Shown here: positions 48,901 to 59,135 of the stretch, piece after piece
Layout of the letters: the number at the start of each line of letters is the position of its first letter
Numbering within the stretch: the stretch's first letter is position 1
NCBI GenBank assembly: GCA_963402885.1
Contig: OY727094.1
Coordinates: forward strand, 35,776,501 to 35,840,500
Direction of reading: 5' to 3'
DNA: 64,000 bases
DNA from: Antedon bifida
Lineage: Eukaryota > Echinodermata > Crinoidea > Comatulida > Antedonidae
Program-made: the position numbers and the translations under genes
The notes under the pieces: model-generated
Database searches by the model: none
Told to the model about the DNA's origin: nothing
Seen by the model: only the letters and a program-made list of their open reading frames with translations

Positions 48901-51900
48901 TATTGGTACGTCTAGTACATTTTTAATATTACTGTACATGCTTAACATTCAGAAATTAAACAGCATTAAGGGTCTTTCACACCTGTTCCGGCACGGGTCC
49001 GGCGCCGGCAAATCCAATCGATTTCACGCGGCCGGCAACGCGCATATCGATTGGCGCATAGCCGGCTAGAGCGTCGTGCAGTATCACAATGTTTTGTCAA
49101 CTATGAAAAACAGGGGCTGAGATGGGCCCTCATTTTCCTCGATTATTGAATCTACCGAATACTTACCCTTGGATTGAAAGCGTACTTGTAAACCTCATAA
49201 AGTCTATCGGCAAAGTATTCAGACTTTCCGGTTTCTGTGGCATAGAGAATCGTCGCTTTTATACGCTTAGCCATGGCGTTGTTCATCATTGCAGTAGAAA
49301 GTGAAACCGCTCTGGAAAAATAAACATCCAATTTGATAAATGCTAAAGAAAATGTCATTTGTTATTAGAAAATTCATCAAAAGTTTTGCCAGTTCGACTT
49401 ATACCTGCTCTCCTGTGGAGAGTAGTGTAATTGGTCAACTTCTGATTTTTAGGAAATTAATTAAGTTCGTACTTAGCGATTTTCTTGAAGGTGATTCCTT
49501 TCATCTTGTGTTTTGGACTTTCTTCAGTCTTCTTTTTTACAGAGTGGATTTTCCAAGCATCAGCCTAAATATTAAATTTAGAAAATAAGATCGTTAGAAA
49601 ACGTTTAAGTAGTTAGAAAATGTTGATCGGTACACCATGTATGTTTTGTTCAGAAAGGAGCTGTTGAGTCTCTCGACGTTTCAATCAATATAGGCCTACG
49701 TCCGATCCTCAGGAGTGAGGACGGTCAACGTAATGATTTCGCCATGAAAACCTTCAAACAATAAAACAGTATATACATGTTATAGAATTATTAATCAAAC
49801 TTTGTCCACTCTTTTTAAAGAACGTTTCCTACCTGGTACTCAAATGAAGGTCTTAGTTTATAGTTAAGCATCTCCTGGTGGAATACTGGTGTAATGCCTC
49901 CAGATATTGGTGGTACAATCCACACCCAATCAGCAGGACAGCCTCCACGTAAGCGTTGCTCGTTGTCCATGTGTTTTAGGAAAGAGTCCGCCATAGAATG
50001 ATGATCTGCAATTGTGACTCCAGCTTTCTATTGAACAAAATGATAACTAGTAAAATGAGAATTCACTTTATTTAAACTCTAACTACATAATTTACCATAA
50101 CAACATACTATCTGTTCTGTTCGCTACAGAACTCGTTCTTTTCTAGACAAAAATCGAAACGCCGACTGGTGGACTAACATAAAAAAGACAAGTATAAATG
50201 TATCTATACATGTCCTGCACAGAATGTTTAGTTAGTTACCTGAAAGCTGTACAGAACTGCTAGGTTCGCTTCAATGAGAGCACGATCTTTCCAAAGTGAC
50301 GCATAACTGTTGGTGTCCAAGCCCATGCCTTGTGCTATTTTCTATAAAAAAAAATTAATAAATAAAATCATAATAGAAATCTTAAACATATAAAAGCTAT
50401 GATATATATAGTCTATGGGCGTCCGGTTTACTATTTTTTGTCAGGTAGTAGGCCTAAATAACTTTTCTATCGAATTTTTGAATCAAAATTATTTTTTCAA
50501 GAGATCTAATAATCTGCAACACGTCCTGTATGTGTAGCAAATTTTGCAAATTAGATGTTTGGTAGTACAGTAAATGTTCTGTAGATTCGTCACTTTCTCC
50601 GTCTGCAACAAAAGTTTAAATTGCAAGAATACAAACGTTTCCATGCAGAAAAAACTTCAATCAAATGTATTTGTATGCATTAAAAACCATGAAGTTTCTT
50701 ACCTTTGCCATATCATACCGCTGTGGATCGCAGAGATCCCTTCCACCAATTTCTGTTACCATATACCACCCATTGAAAGGTGCACCGGTAAACTCGATCC
50801 CGCCTATGTCCAATAGCAAGCAGGAAACAGCCGGTAGCGCGTACCATTTTAATCCAAGAGCAGCGAACCAATCAAAACTGCAATTAAAAATACTTGATCT
50901 ATAAGGTTTATTGCAAATAGATTGACTTCGCGAGGAATGTCATTGCACAATGCATGGTGGGAAGGGTTTGGGATCAAACGTCACGATGCGTACCACCTAC
51001 AAACAACAAATCATGTACGTACGCGTCGTGACGTTTGCTCCCAAACCCTTCCCATCATGCGTCGCGCAAGCTATTCGCGATAAACTTTTACATGAATTTG
51101 TGGTTTTTAATATTCCATCCAAAGATTTGCTTTCCTGTAATCGACATATTAAAATAACGTTACAGACTGTGACACATCCATCAACGACATCACATTAGGC
51201 TAAACTATTATTCATAAAATGTGTTGACACCTGAATTCTTATAACTTACGAAGGGTGTGAAAATTCGACCTGTAAAACTGCGCTCAGTGGAAGGTCAAAC
51301 ATCTCTGGCTCTTTTCCATTGGCGGATAGTACAAGGGGTAAGACATCAAAGTTGCCACCAGCACCTTTCCAACCAAGACTCTTACACACCTGATAGGATC
51401 ATCATAAAACATAATGAAATATTTTGAATTATAAGTAATACAGTTCAGTTGGAATTGTTAATTATTATACCGAACTGAAAGCGCTGATTGATCGATTTGA
51501 CTTTATCACGTTCTCTAGAAGAAGGATATCTCGGTGTTTTATTTAAATATAAATACCGGATATATTATACAATACATAGATTACAACAGCTTCCGAAGCG
51601 GTCTCTTCAAATCACAATCAAGTTTTGAAAGAAAATTGGACAAGTATTGGTCCGAATAAGAACTTTAATAATAATAATAATAACAGGATTTTTATAGCGC
51701 ACATACCACTCAAGAGTGCTCAAGGCGCATTCAAAAAAAATAAAACAAATCATACAAATGCCCGACAAATAAAATGCAATTTCTTTGGAAAATTTTAATA
51801 CCATTCTGGGCTTCGAAGCATAACTGGCTGTGGGTCACAAGAGGCACATTAGCCTATGTAATGCCACACACAATAAGTTTTAAGTAAGATTTACCTCTGT

Positions 51901-54900
51901 GAATTCCACATTTGCCGGATCGCCAATAATGGAACCGTCCGGTTGCGCGTAGCCCGCGTAACTGATTAACTGGTTGTTCCAAACACGGAAGTCCTTTCCA
52001 TTGGCCCTTGGCGGGAACACTGTCATCGTGGATCTGAAGGGAAATAACAGTAAAAATGTTATATTTAGGCCCATCTACTTTTTTTTCTCTCTCTCGTCAG
52101 CAGAATGATGCTACTTGCATTTGTAGAAATTGATTAAGTCCATATAATATGAATGTAATCATATTATGATATGATGGGATAGGTTTAATATTGTAAGTGA
52201 ACATTTGACGTAAAAGTATTTTTAAAACAACTTTCCTACCAAGGATAACAGTTATAAATCCTTGGACCTAGTATAGTTTTACAAGAGTAATCTCACTCTT
52301 CCTTGAGTCTACATGCAATTTGCATAATTAAACAAGCAAATTGAATCCGTATTTAGTTTTTTTATGAATATTTAAAAATGTTCATGCATAATAACGGAAT
52401 GGAAAAACCTTCCTCAATATGTATAATCAAATTAAAAGCAAGAGTAATTTAAGAAAAGAGTTAAATCACAGCTCAGTACTTTCAAACCATAACTAGTCAT
52501 AAATATTTTAATTCACTTATTTTGACATTTATATTTTTGCTATATTTATGTGTAAACGCAAAGTACTTATTTATTTTAGATTATAATAATGGCCTCAATG
52601 GAAATAAGCTATCCTTTTAAGCTATCCTGGAAAATCGTCTATAAAGTTATTTTTCTAAAATACCAATAGTTATCACTTTGTAAGTGTTTTTTATAATGCT
52701 TTTCAAAGTAAATATGGAATTATTTTTTAGACGCATTAAAATTACGATTAGCCCGTGATTATTCACCATGGATACTTGGTAATATTTGTACCTTGCGTTA
52801 GCAGCTGAGTCAAATTGTATAAACTTTCACGCAATAATTGTCTAGCTGAAGAATGTTGATATTGCTAGAATAATCTATAACTATTATTACGAAACTAATA
52901 TGAGTTTGATAGATCCTTTGCATGTGATGAGAACGTTAAAATGAAAGGCGTGCAGAACATTACGTACATTGCTACGTCGTCATGATTTCATAACACTTAT
53001 TTTTTAACATAATCTGTTCCACCATGTTTTAATGTATGTGTATTTGTTTGCCATTGTCTACATCACCATGTTGTCATGTTTAATAGGACTTTTGAAACAA
53101 TGTGTTTCATATTTTGATTAATGTATTTTGCTTACACTACGTTGCCAAGTATAAATATATACTTGAATATATAAATCCAAAGGCAAATTACTGAACAAAA
53201 TGAAAATACTGTGGGTATCAGTGGTTGGATCTCAATGGAGATACAAAAAAAAGCGAAAAGTAAAACAGCCAGAAAAGCTAGCAACACTAGCCCTTCATCA
53301 GTGCAAGTGAAAGTACTTGGACCAGGGAAGAGTTACATTACAATTTATGTTAAATGTAATTTAACTTGGACAAAGTAGAATCGGCTGGTAGGTAGGTAAA
53401 TATAAGTATAAACAGGCCTCCGTGTATCAAACACACCTTATATTTCCTTTATTGGTTGCGTACACGATGTGTGAGTAGATAGCTTGGAACATCTCGGAAG
53501 CCGTGCTCACATTCCGGGCATCAAACACCTACAAAAATGAATATAATATAGCAAGTTAGTACGTATACGTATTCACAACATAATTTTGCGCGTGTTCTGA
53601 ATGTTGATGATTATTTAATGTGGACTTTACGCATGGGTGTGACCATTTGCGTTGACCTTTGACCTTTTAAATTAAACAGTATTAAAAAATACACTGTAGG
53701 CCTACCGGTAGTGAATTAATTTTTTAAAATGTTAAATGTTTTCATGACGGAGAAAGACGAAGCATGTAATTTTCTTACAGTTGGTTTCCAAGCAATGTAA
53801 GGACATAAGCGCGCTGCAAATAATTCCACCAATCACCACCCGAGAATCATTCGACATTCGCCTGTGATTGGTTAACTCACTTGCGTTGCGCTGACAGTAC
53901 GTCGTTACGTGGAAACCAAGCTTAATGAGTATAGGTCTGTTTATTTCCTATTTTATGAAAATGACATGAAGTGTATTAAACCTTTACAACATTGATTAGT
54001 CATGCACTATCCCTCGAAACAAATCGATAAATACTCCCACAGAAGCTAACAAACGATATATAAACCAAACTAACGAGATAGTAACGATGATTTGATCGTA
54101 GACTTCATTGTATTTTGAATATCTTATCAAAACAAATTGACCTTATGTCGATCAAGGTATATTCTGGAATGGTCACCATAGTACAGCGGTAAACAAAGTT
54201 GTTTAAAGTGTGTGTTCACTTGATTTGGTTGGACATTATACCATTTAAGCTTGGTTTCGACTAGCAACGTAACGCTACGACGTATTGACGCAAAGTGCTG
54301 TATTGCGTAATCACAAGTGGGAACCGACGGCACAAGTGCTGCAAACATCGTAGGTTTGATTTCACGCAGGCGGGAGCAAATACAATGATTGGAAGGGCAC
54401 TTTCTTACGTTGCGTAGATTGCGTTACGTTGCGTAGATTGCGTTACGTTGCGTCGATAGTGAAATATGCATCTGTTGACCATTTTAAAACCCATATTGTC
54501 TGCTATTTAAAATGTAAGACACCAGCATTATGTGCTATATAAATCTACAGGCATCTATTAATATCAATTGTTTCGATAGGTTGTTGTAGGTGTGGTGTAT
54601 ATAGCAACAAATACACTATATGATAACATATCAATATTTACAGTCTCCTTACCTTATCAATACAACATTATGATAACACGTTAAATAATACTTATGTGTT
54701 AAGAGCATTACCTATCAACATTATAAATGTTATCAACATTGTCACACCGATACTCAACATCACAATCAACATTATTCGATCATTCATTCATAATAACATT
54801 TATTTCTTTCTCTTTCAAGGTAAACAACATAACAATTTAAATATAAATAATAAAGAGGTAAAACCCAGAAAGTAATGACATCATCATTACCATCTTAAGG

Positions 54901-57900
54901 GTTAAATGTCACTTTAAATGAAAACGTTAGTAAGAAATTCAATTACGTCATATACCTGTAGTCTAGACCACTGTATTCTACCAATGCATCGGGCGGAATT
55001 CCTCCAAGCCATCTTAGCTCCAAATATTAGTTCTTTTTCTGTGAGTTTGTACGTTCCTGTTGCCTCAATGCTCTCCTGTACTTCCTTCATCCTACCTTCA
55101 TATAGTGGGCTTGACCGTCTTAAAAATTGTAATAATGTTCGTAATTATTTATGAGTATTGTAAGTACTAAATTTAGGATGCCCAAGAACGTGAAAGTTGG
55201 TTATAATAATAATAATATGTATTCGGTCACCAATGAAAAATAACCAGGAGTGAGAATAGACTAAATACGAAACAGATTCTGCACTCACTCCATTTCAATA
55301 CAGTTAAAATAAAAACTTATAAAAGAAAATGAAACAGTTGTATTTGTTGTGGTGTAGAAATGGTGTATGGGGTGCAAAAGTTAAATTGTAATTGCGAAAC
55401 GGGCTTATAACATCTATTTAGAGACGATCTTGAGCACTTTGTGGTTATGTGCGCTCTATAAACCTTATTATTATTATTATCTTGACGTGGAGCGCAATTT
55501 GAGTTTAAGCGTGGCGATCATGGTACAATGGTAAAAACGTCCTTTTTAATACGGTCGTATTAATACTCATTGATAAAGTGGAACGCAATTTTCTCTAGCG
55601 TGGCGATCAAGGTACAATGGTAGAAACGTACTTTTTAATATGGTCGTAATACTCATTGATAAAGTCGACAGCGTGGCTCAACACTACTTCTTTTGGTCTT
55701 GGATCCGTCGAAGCTTTTTCTGGAAACATCATAGAGCCGAAGCAACGTTGTTCCGAACATGTTACAGTTGTCTAAATAGAATTAAAAAAGAACATTCGGG
55801 TTAAAAGCATTAGATTTTTGAATGATGCCAAACTTGATGAAACACAATGTCTTACTTCATTTCTGAAATTTGGTTTCCTAAGATGGAGACACAGTCTGAT
55901 CATCAGTAATTCTACATATAAAATGGTTCATTTATTGAATTTTTATTATCTCCTGTCTGGTAGAAGAGAATTCTTAAAATATAAGTCCATTGGCTTCTTT
56001 TCAAGGTTTTACGATCTAAGGAATGTTTTATTTTGTGTAACTTGCCTATTTATAATCAACCAACCAATCTCTTTTTTATTGTACCCATACAGAGTAGAAG
56101 CATCGACATAAAAAGGAATGTAAAGTATTAAAGTCGCCTTTAGATAAATAATAAAGTGTAAGTACAATAGGCCTACAGCCAAAATAGAATAAAATGTAAA
56201 GTATTAAAATCGTGTGTATAAGTACAATACAACCACCAGAATATAAAATGTAAAGTATTAAAGTCGTATGTATAAGTACAATACAACCACCAGAAAATAA
56301 AATGTAAAGTATTAAAGTCGTGTATATAAGTACAATACAACAAACAGAAAATAAAATGTAAAGTACTAAAGTCGTATGTATAAGTACAATACAACCACCA
56401 GAAAATAAAATGTAAAGTATTAAAGTCGTGTATATAAGTACAATACAACAAACAGAAAATAAAATGTAAAGTACTAAAGTCGTATGTATAAGTACAATAC
56501 AACCACCAGAAAATAAAATGTAAAGTATTAAAGTCGTATGTATAAGTACAATACAACCACCAGAAAATAAAATGTAAAGTATTAAAGTCGTGTATATAAG
56601 TACAATACAACCAACAGAAAATAAAATGTAAAGTATTAAAGTCGTGTGTATAAGTACAATACAACCAACAGAAAATAAAATGTAAAGTATTAAAGTCGTG
56701 TGTATAAGTACAATACAACCAACAGAAAATAATAAGGGTTAAATGAATTTAATTATCAACAATTTTCAAACCTCAATAGTAGAAGAAAAATAATATAAAA
56801 ACATAGGAAATTAAAACGGAAATGTATGAGGACGATCAAAGTAGCCTACTGTATATTGACCGGAACTAATACGTAACGTAGAAACGGAAATGTATTTATT
56901 CATTGTTGTGTCTTTCTCAGAATTCCATAATTATTTCATAATAAGAAATTATAGTAGGATAAACTATTATAATAATGTTTATTGATAATATTTATTGAAG
57001 CTACACACAACGGTGGCACACGTCATACAACATACCGCAACATTAACAATTAACTAGAATTTAATTCGTCACTTTGTCGTGCTATAGGTGATCATTAACT
57101 ATTGTTAATGTCAGAGCGGTCATTGATATAGTTGCAGAAGTAATCTGTTTGGGTTAGCGTACCATAAAAGGTATTTATTCCGATTGTGTTCAGTTATTAA
57201 ATTGTATTGTAACTATGAATTTGATAAGCAGCCAAATACCAAACTACAATTATCGACGTTCAGTTATTAGGCATAACTAAGTCAACAATAAACGTACTTT
57301 ACACGCATTTAGTCAAAGTCAACAACCATATACAAGTATTATGAAGATAGAAAACAGTATTACGATATTTGTACCTTTAAAGCTTGGTTGCCATGACTAG
57401 GACGCAACTCAAAGATGTAGGCACAACGCAAGTAATTGAATCAATCCCAGGCGAAGGATTATTCAAACCGTCGCTTGTGATTGGTCTACTCGCTTGCGTT
57501 GCGCGTACGTCCTTGCGTTGCGTCCAGTGGGAAGAACCAACCTCAAAGTTGAGAGTATTAGTAACATGGAATATTATGCATTCCATTTCCATATAGAAAT
57601 ATATAATGAGCATGTTAGGTATAATGTGAGAATATTTACATTAAATACGTACGAAGGTGACATCACGAATACATAAAAATACGCGCGCATTATCGATAAG
57701 CACGCGTGAGTCAAATTTGAATGTTAGGAAGACAACATACCTCTCTTTTTTGGTGTAAGGTATCGACGTATTGCTTTCCAGATGAAAAATTCTGTATCTT
57801 TACAAACTGCTGATGCTGTGCAGACGATTTGGACATGACAGGACATCCCCCAACCGTTGGCCCTTGCTGTGCAGACGATCTGGACATGACAGGACATCCC

Positions 57901-58289
57901 CCAACCGTTGGCCCTTGTGATTTCTTACTGTCTCCATCATTCCTAATATCATTAGGAGGACTACTTGTCTTTCCATTACACTCTCCATTCATGATCAGGT
58001 TTTTAGTAGTTTTCGGTGGATGTTCACGTCGTTTCATCGACTGGCCAATAATCAACTGTGGTGCCGGTACTGGTCTTGGACTTGGACTATGTCGATACGC
58101 TTGACTAGTCACTGTTAATCTTTGGTTGGTTTTGATTCTACAATTGGAGTTAACTTTGGATCCTGTATGTGGCTTTTGCATTTGCGCAGTGGTGATGTTT
58201 GTTTTGGGACTTCCATATTTTTTTGCTTTAATCAGCTGAGCAGAATCGAACGTAATCAGGTCTTTCTTCTTTATCTTTGGACTGTACAT
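42962..58289 (-). CDS. NOS: Nitric oxide synthase, calmodulin-dependent, full length
   Basis: Converts L-arginine to citrulline and NO, as a dimer with heme, BH4, FMN, FAD and NADPH. 22 exons: 58289-57741, 55771-55632, 55118-54956, 53528-53437, 52033-51895, 51389-51250, 50877-50703, 50341-50240, 50027-49833, 49564-49473, 49311-49167, 48799-48695, 48469-48399, 47041-46867, 46711-46491, 46174-45978, 45531-45362, 45255-45045, 44755-44668, 44266-43987, 43551-43363, 43111-42962; phases agree and total 1262 codons plus TAG. Zinc-site cysteines C188 and C193 (CSEQRC), heme ligand C274 ([13 protein letters not shown]), [11 protein letters not shown], calmodulin site about 582-600 ([16 protein letters not shown]), [13 protein letters not shown] and [37 protein letters not shown] and [12 protein letters not shown]. 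Only about 24 residues separate NGE from FAVFGLGS, so the autoinhibitory FMN loop of nNOS/eNOS is missing. No PDZ domain is seen. The start at 58289 is the first Met after a possible acceptor at 58301, so an upstream exon remains possible. Confidence 0.93.
43148..43262. mobile_element. CCAAT MITE, partial, NOS intron 21
   Basis: ACTGTCGCTTGTGATTGGCCAA, TGCGTTGCGCGTACGTACG and TTGCGTCAAAATGAGAACCAA: the right half of the family. Confidence 0.6.
43794..43900 (+). repeat. Tandem AAACGAGACGATTCAAATCAATGTGATT units
   Basis: Two copies of AAATAAAACGAGACGATTC followed by AAATCAATGTGATT, one of which is itself doubled. NOS intron 20. Confidence 0.8.
45592..45650. repeat. Hairpin ATACACGCCGCTACGTTATT
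   Basis: ATACACGCCGCTACGTTATT and AATAATGTAGCGTCGTGTAT pair around a 9-base loop; likely a tiny MITE in NOS intron 16. Confidence 0.6.
47097..47192. mobile_element. CCAAT MITE, right half, NOS intron 13
   Basis: ACTGTCGCTTGTCATTGGTCAA, GCTTGCGTTGCGCTTACGTCA and TGCGTTGCGTCCTAGTGGGAACCAAGCTTAA, very close to the family consensus end. Confidence 0.7.
48968..49070. mobile_element. TTCCGGCACGG-family MITE, rearranged copy
   Basis: GGTCTTTCACACCTGTTCCGGCACGG matches the copy at 3627. Followed by GCCGGC words and an inverted AATCGAT/ATCGATT pair; the matching right terminus is not seen. NOS intron 11. Confidence 0.55.
49640..49765 (-). mobile_element. Hammerhead-like repeat, second copy
   Basis: Shares GTACACCA.GTAT, GTTCAGAA or GTTCTGAAAA, and CTCGACGTTTC with 31800-31905, and ends GATTTCGCCATGAAAACCTTCAAACAAT, the inverted form of the start of that copy. 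The minus strand has intact boxes CTGAGGA and GAAACGTCGAGA, but stem II between them is disturbed by TAGGCCTA. NOS intron 9. Confidence 0.6.
50928..51081. mobile_element. Foldback MITE in NOS intron 6
   Basis: ATGCATGGTGGGAAGGGTTT / GGGATCAAACGTCACGA pairs with TCGTGACGTTTGCTCCC / AAACCCTTCCCATCATGC. The outer ends are CGCGAGGAAT and CTATTCGCG. Confidence 0.75.
51667..51737 (-). mobile_element. SINE/LINE 3' end with ATT repeats
   Basis: The minus strand reads GCCTTGAGCACTCTTGAGTG, ATGTGCGCTATAAAAATCC and then TTATTATTATTATT. A similar tail lies at 55424-55481 on the plus strand. NOS intron 5. Confidence 0.55.
53180..53310. repeat. Dispersed repeat with CACTAGCCCTTCATCA, second copy
   Basis: AGGCAAATTACT, ACTGTGGGTATCAGTGG, TCAATGGAGATACA and GCAACACTAGCCCTTCATCA match 21080-21255. 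The reverse strand has CACTGATGAAGGGC. NOS intron 4. Confidence 0.65.
53780..53932. mobile_element. CCAAT-palindrome MITE, NOS intron 3
   Basis: GTTGGTTTCCAAGCAATGTAAGGA on the left, TTCCACCAATCACCACCCGAGA and CGCCTGTGATTGGTTAACTCA in the middle, and CTTGCGTTGCGCTGACAGTACG ... GGAAACCAAGCTT on the right. Confidence 0.7.
54239..54470. mobile_element. GCGTTACG MITE, related subfamily
   Basis: AAGCTTGGTTTCGACTAGCAACGTAACG at the left; GCAAACATCGTAGGTTTGATTTCACGCA and repeated TACGTTGCGTAGATTGCGT at the right. The central part is shared with 61990-62128 and differs from the CCAAT core. NOS intron 3. Confidence 0.6.
55424..55481 (+). mobile_element. SINE/LINE 3' end with ATT repeats
   Basis: CTTGAGCACTTTGTGGTTATGTGCGCTCTATAAACC then TTATTATTATTATTAT, similar to the minus-strand tail at 51667-51737. 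NOS intron 2. Confidence 0.5.
55487..55665 (-). repeat. Tandem duplication containing the end of NOS exon 2
   Basis: Copy 55579-55665 includes the real exon 2 end and donor; copy 55487-55578 repeats the same ~90 bp in the intron. In the intronic copy the donor GTACGT has become GGACGT, and two bases (TA) are inserted in the exon-like part, so it cannot be used as an exon end. Confidence 0.75.
56170..56735. repeat. 54-bp minisatellite, about 10 copies
   Basis: The unit contains AAAATGTAAAGTATTAAAGTCG, then TATAAGTACAATACAACCA.CAG. The period 54 is divisible by three, so the minus strand stays open as a repeat of [15 protein letters not shown]-like blocks for 181 codons; this is an artefact in NOS intron 1. 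Confidence 0.93.
57377..57548. mobile_element. CCAAT-palindrome MITE, near full length, NOS intron 1
   Basis: AAGCTTGGTTGCCATGACTAGGACGCAACTC at the left, CCGTCGCTTGTGATTGGTCTACTC at the centre, TTGCGTTGCGTCCAGTGGGAAGAACCAA at the right. One of the best conserved copies. Confidence 0.75.
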
Positions 58290-58544
58290 TATGTATTCGT
58301 CTGATCTGTTGACATAATAATAAGTGAAAATGAAACTACTTAATATGAAAATTAATAAAACAAAAGGTGCTGGAATAAAAATAACTACTGAATCAATATC
58401 TGCGTTTGAAGTTCATTCATTGATGGCATCGCAACATTTTTCTGTTTAAAAAAAAAAGAGGTAAAAATTGATTAGTATAGGCTAGGCCTACATTGGATTA
58501 TGCTATCACTTTTAACCTTGGATAGAATAATATTTCCTCTGTTG
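58290..58544. other. Sequence upstream of the NOS start, possible intron or 5' UTR
   Basis: A TTATGTCAACAG acceptor-like site (minus) ends at 58301, 12 bases before the ATG. The frame remains open upstream, so the first exon could be further out. No TATA box or initiator can be argued. Confidence 0.3.
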
Positions 58545-58689
58545 TTAAGCTCTGTCTACACTATCAAACTTTATGTGGCAACAAATGTGATGTGCCCATA
58601 ATATGGACATGATGATGTCATATCACTACCATAATTGGGCACATCACATTCTTTTGTTAAACTAGTTTGATAGTGTAGATAGAGCTTAA
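58545..58689. mobile_element. TTAA-family MITE, near full length
   Basis: TTAAGCTCTGTCTACACTATC at the left and GATAGTGTAGATAGAGCTTAA at the right, with the GACATGATGATGTCATATCA core. About 250 bp upstream of the NOS start codon. Confidence 0.85.
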
Positions 58690-58751
58690 CAGCGTAACTG
58701 CATATTCCCACTCGAACGCATCGCAAGGACGCCAGCACAACGCAACTAGGG

Positions 58752-58970
58752 CAACTCAGACAGCTTCGTAAGACGAGGCCCGACGAAACAACCTCTAGCC
58801 TACAATAATTATTAATATAATTAAACATGTTTAAAGTTCTCCCGACGACCTAAAATCTAACTACACCTGATGCTATGACAAGACGACTCGTCTCGTCAGG
58901 ATTCAACTGAAACAGCACCGACGAGTCAAGACGTTTCGTCGGGCCTCGTCGTACGACGCTGTCTGAGTTG
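58752..58970. mobile_element. Foldback MITE with 38-bp terminal inverted repeats
   Basis: CAACTCAGACAGCTTCGTAA / GACGAGGCCCGACGAAAC (58752-58789) matches the inverse of 58933-58970 with two mismatches. AT-rich centre. Non-coding. Confidence 0.8.
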
Positions 58971-58978
58971 ACCGTAAA

Positions 58979-59135
58979 ACCGATTTTCCACTAGGCGAAT
59001 CTTTTTCGCGCGAATCGAAAGCGTCAGCTTACACGCATGCGTAGAGGAGAGATATGGAAGATGGAAACATGAATACGCATGCGTATAAGTTGACTCTTTC
59101 TATTCGCGCGAAAAAAATTGCCAAGTAGAAATCGG
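58979..59135. mobile_element. Foldback MITE with TTCGCGCGAA arms
   Basis: CCGATTTTCCACTAGGCGAA / TCTTTTTCGCGCGAAT pairs with ATTCGCGCGAAAAAAATTG / CCAAGTAGAAATCGG. The centre also has ACGCATGCGTA inverted against TACGCATGCGT. Confidence 0.8.

Noticed and set aside
56173-56718. Open frame of 181 codons on the minus strand
   Set aside because: It is a 54-bp tandem repeat whose period is a multiple of three; the protein is only the repeat read through, inside a NOS intron.
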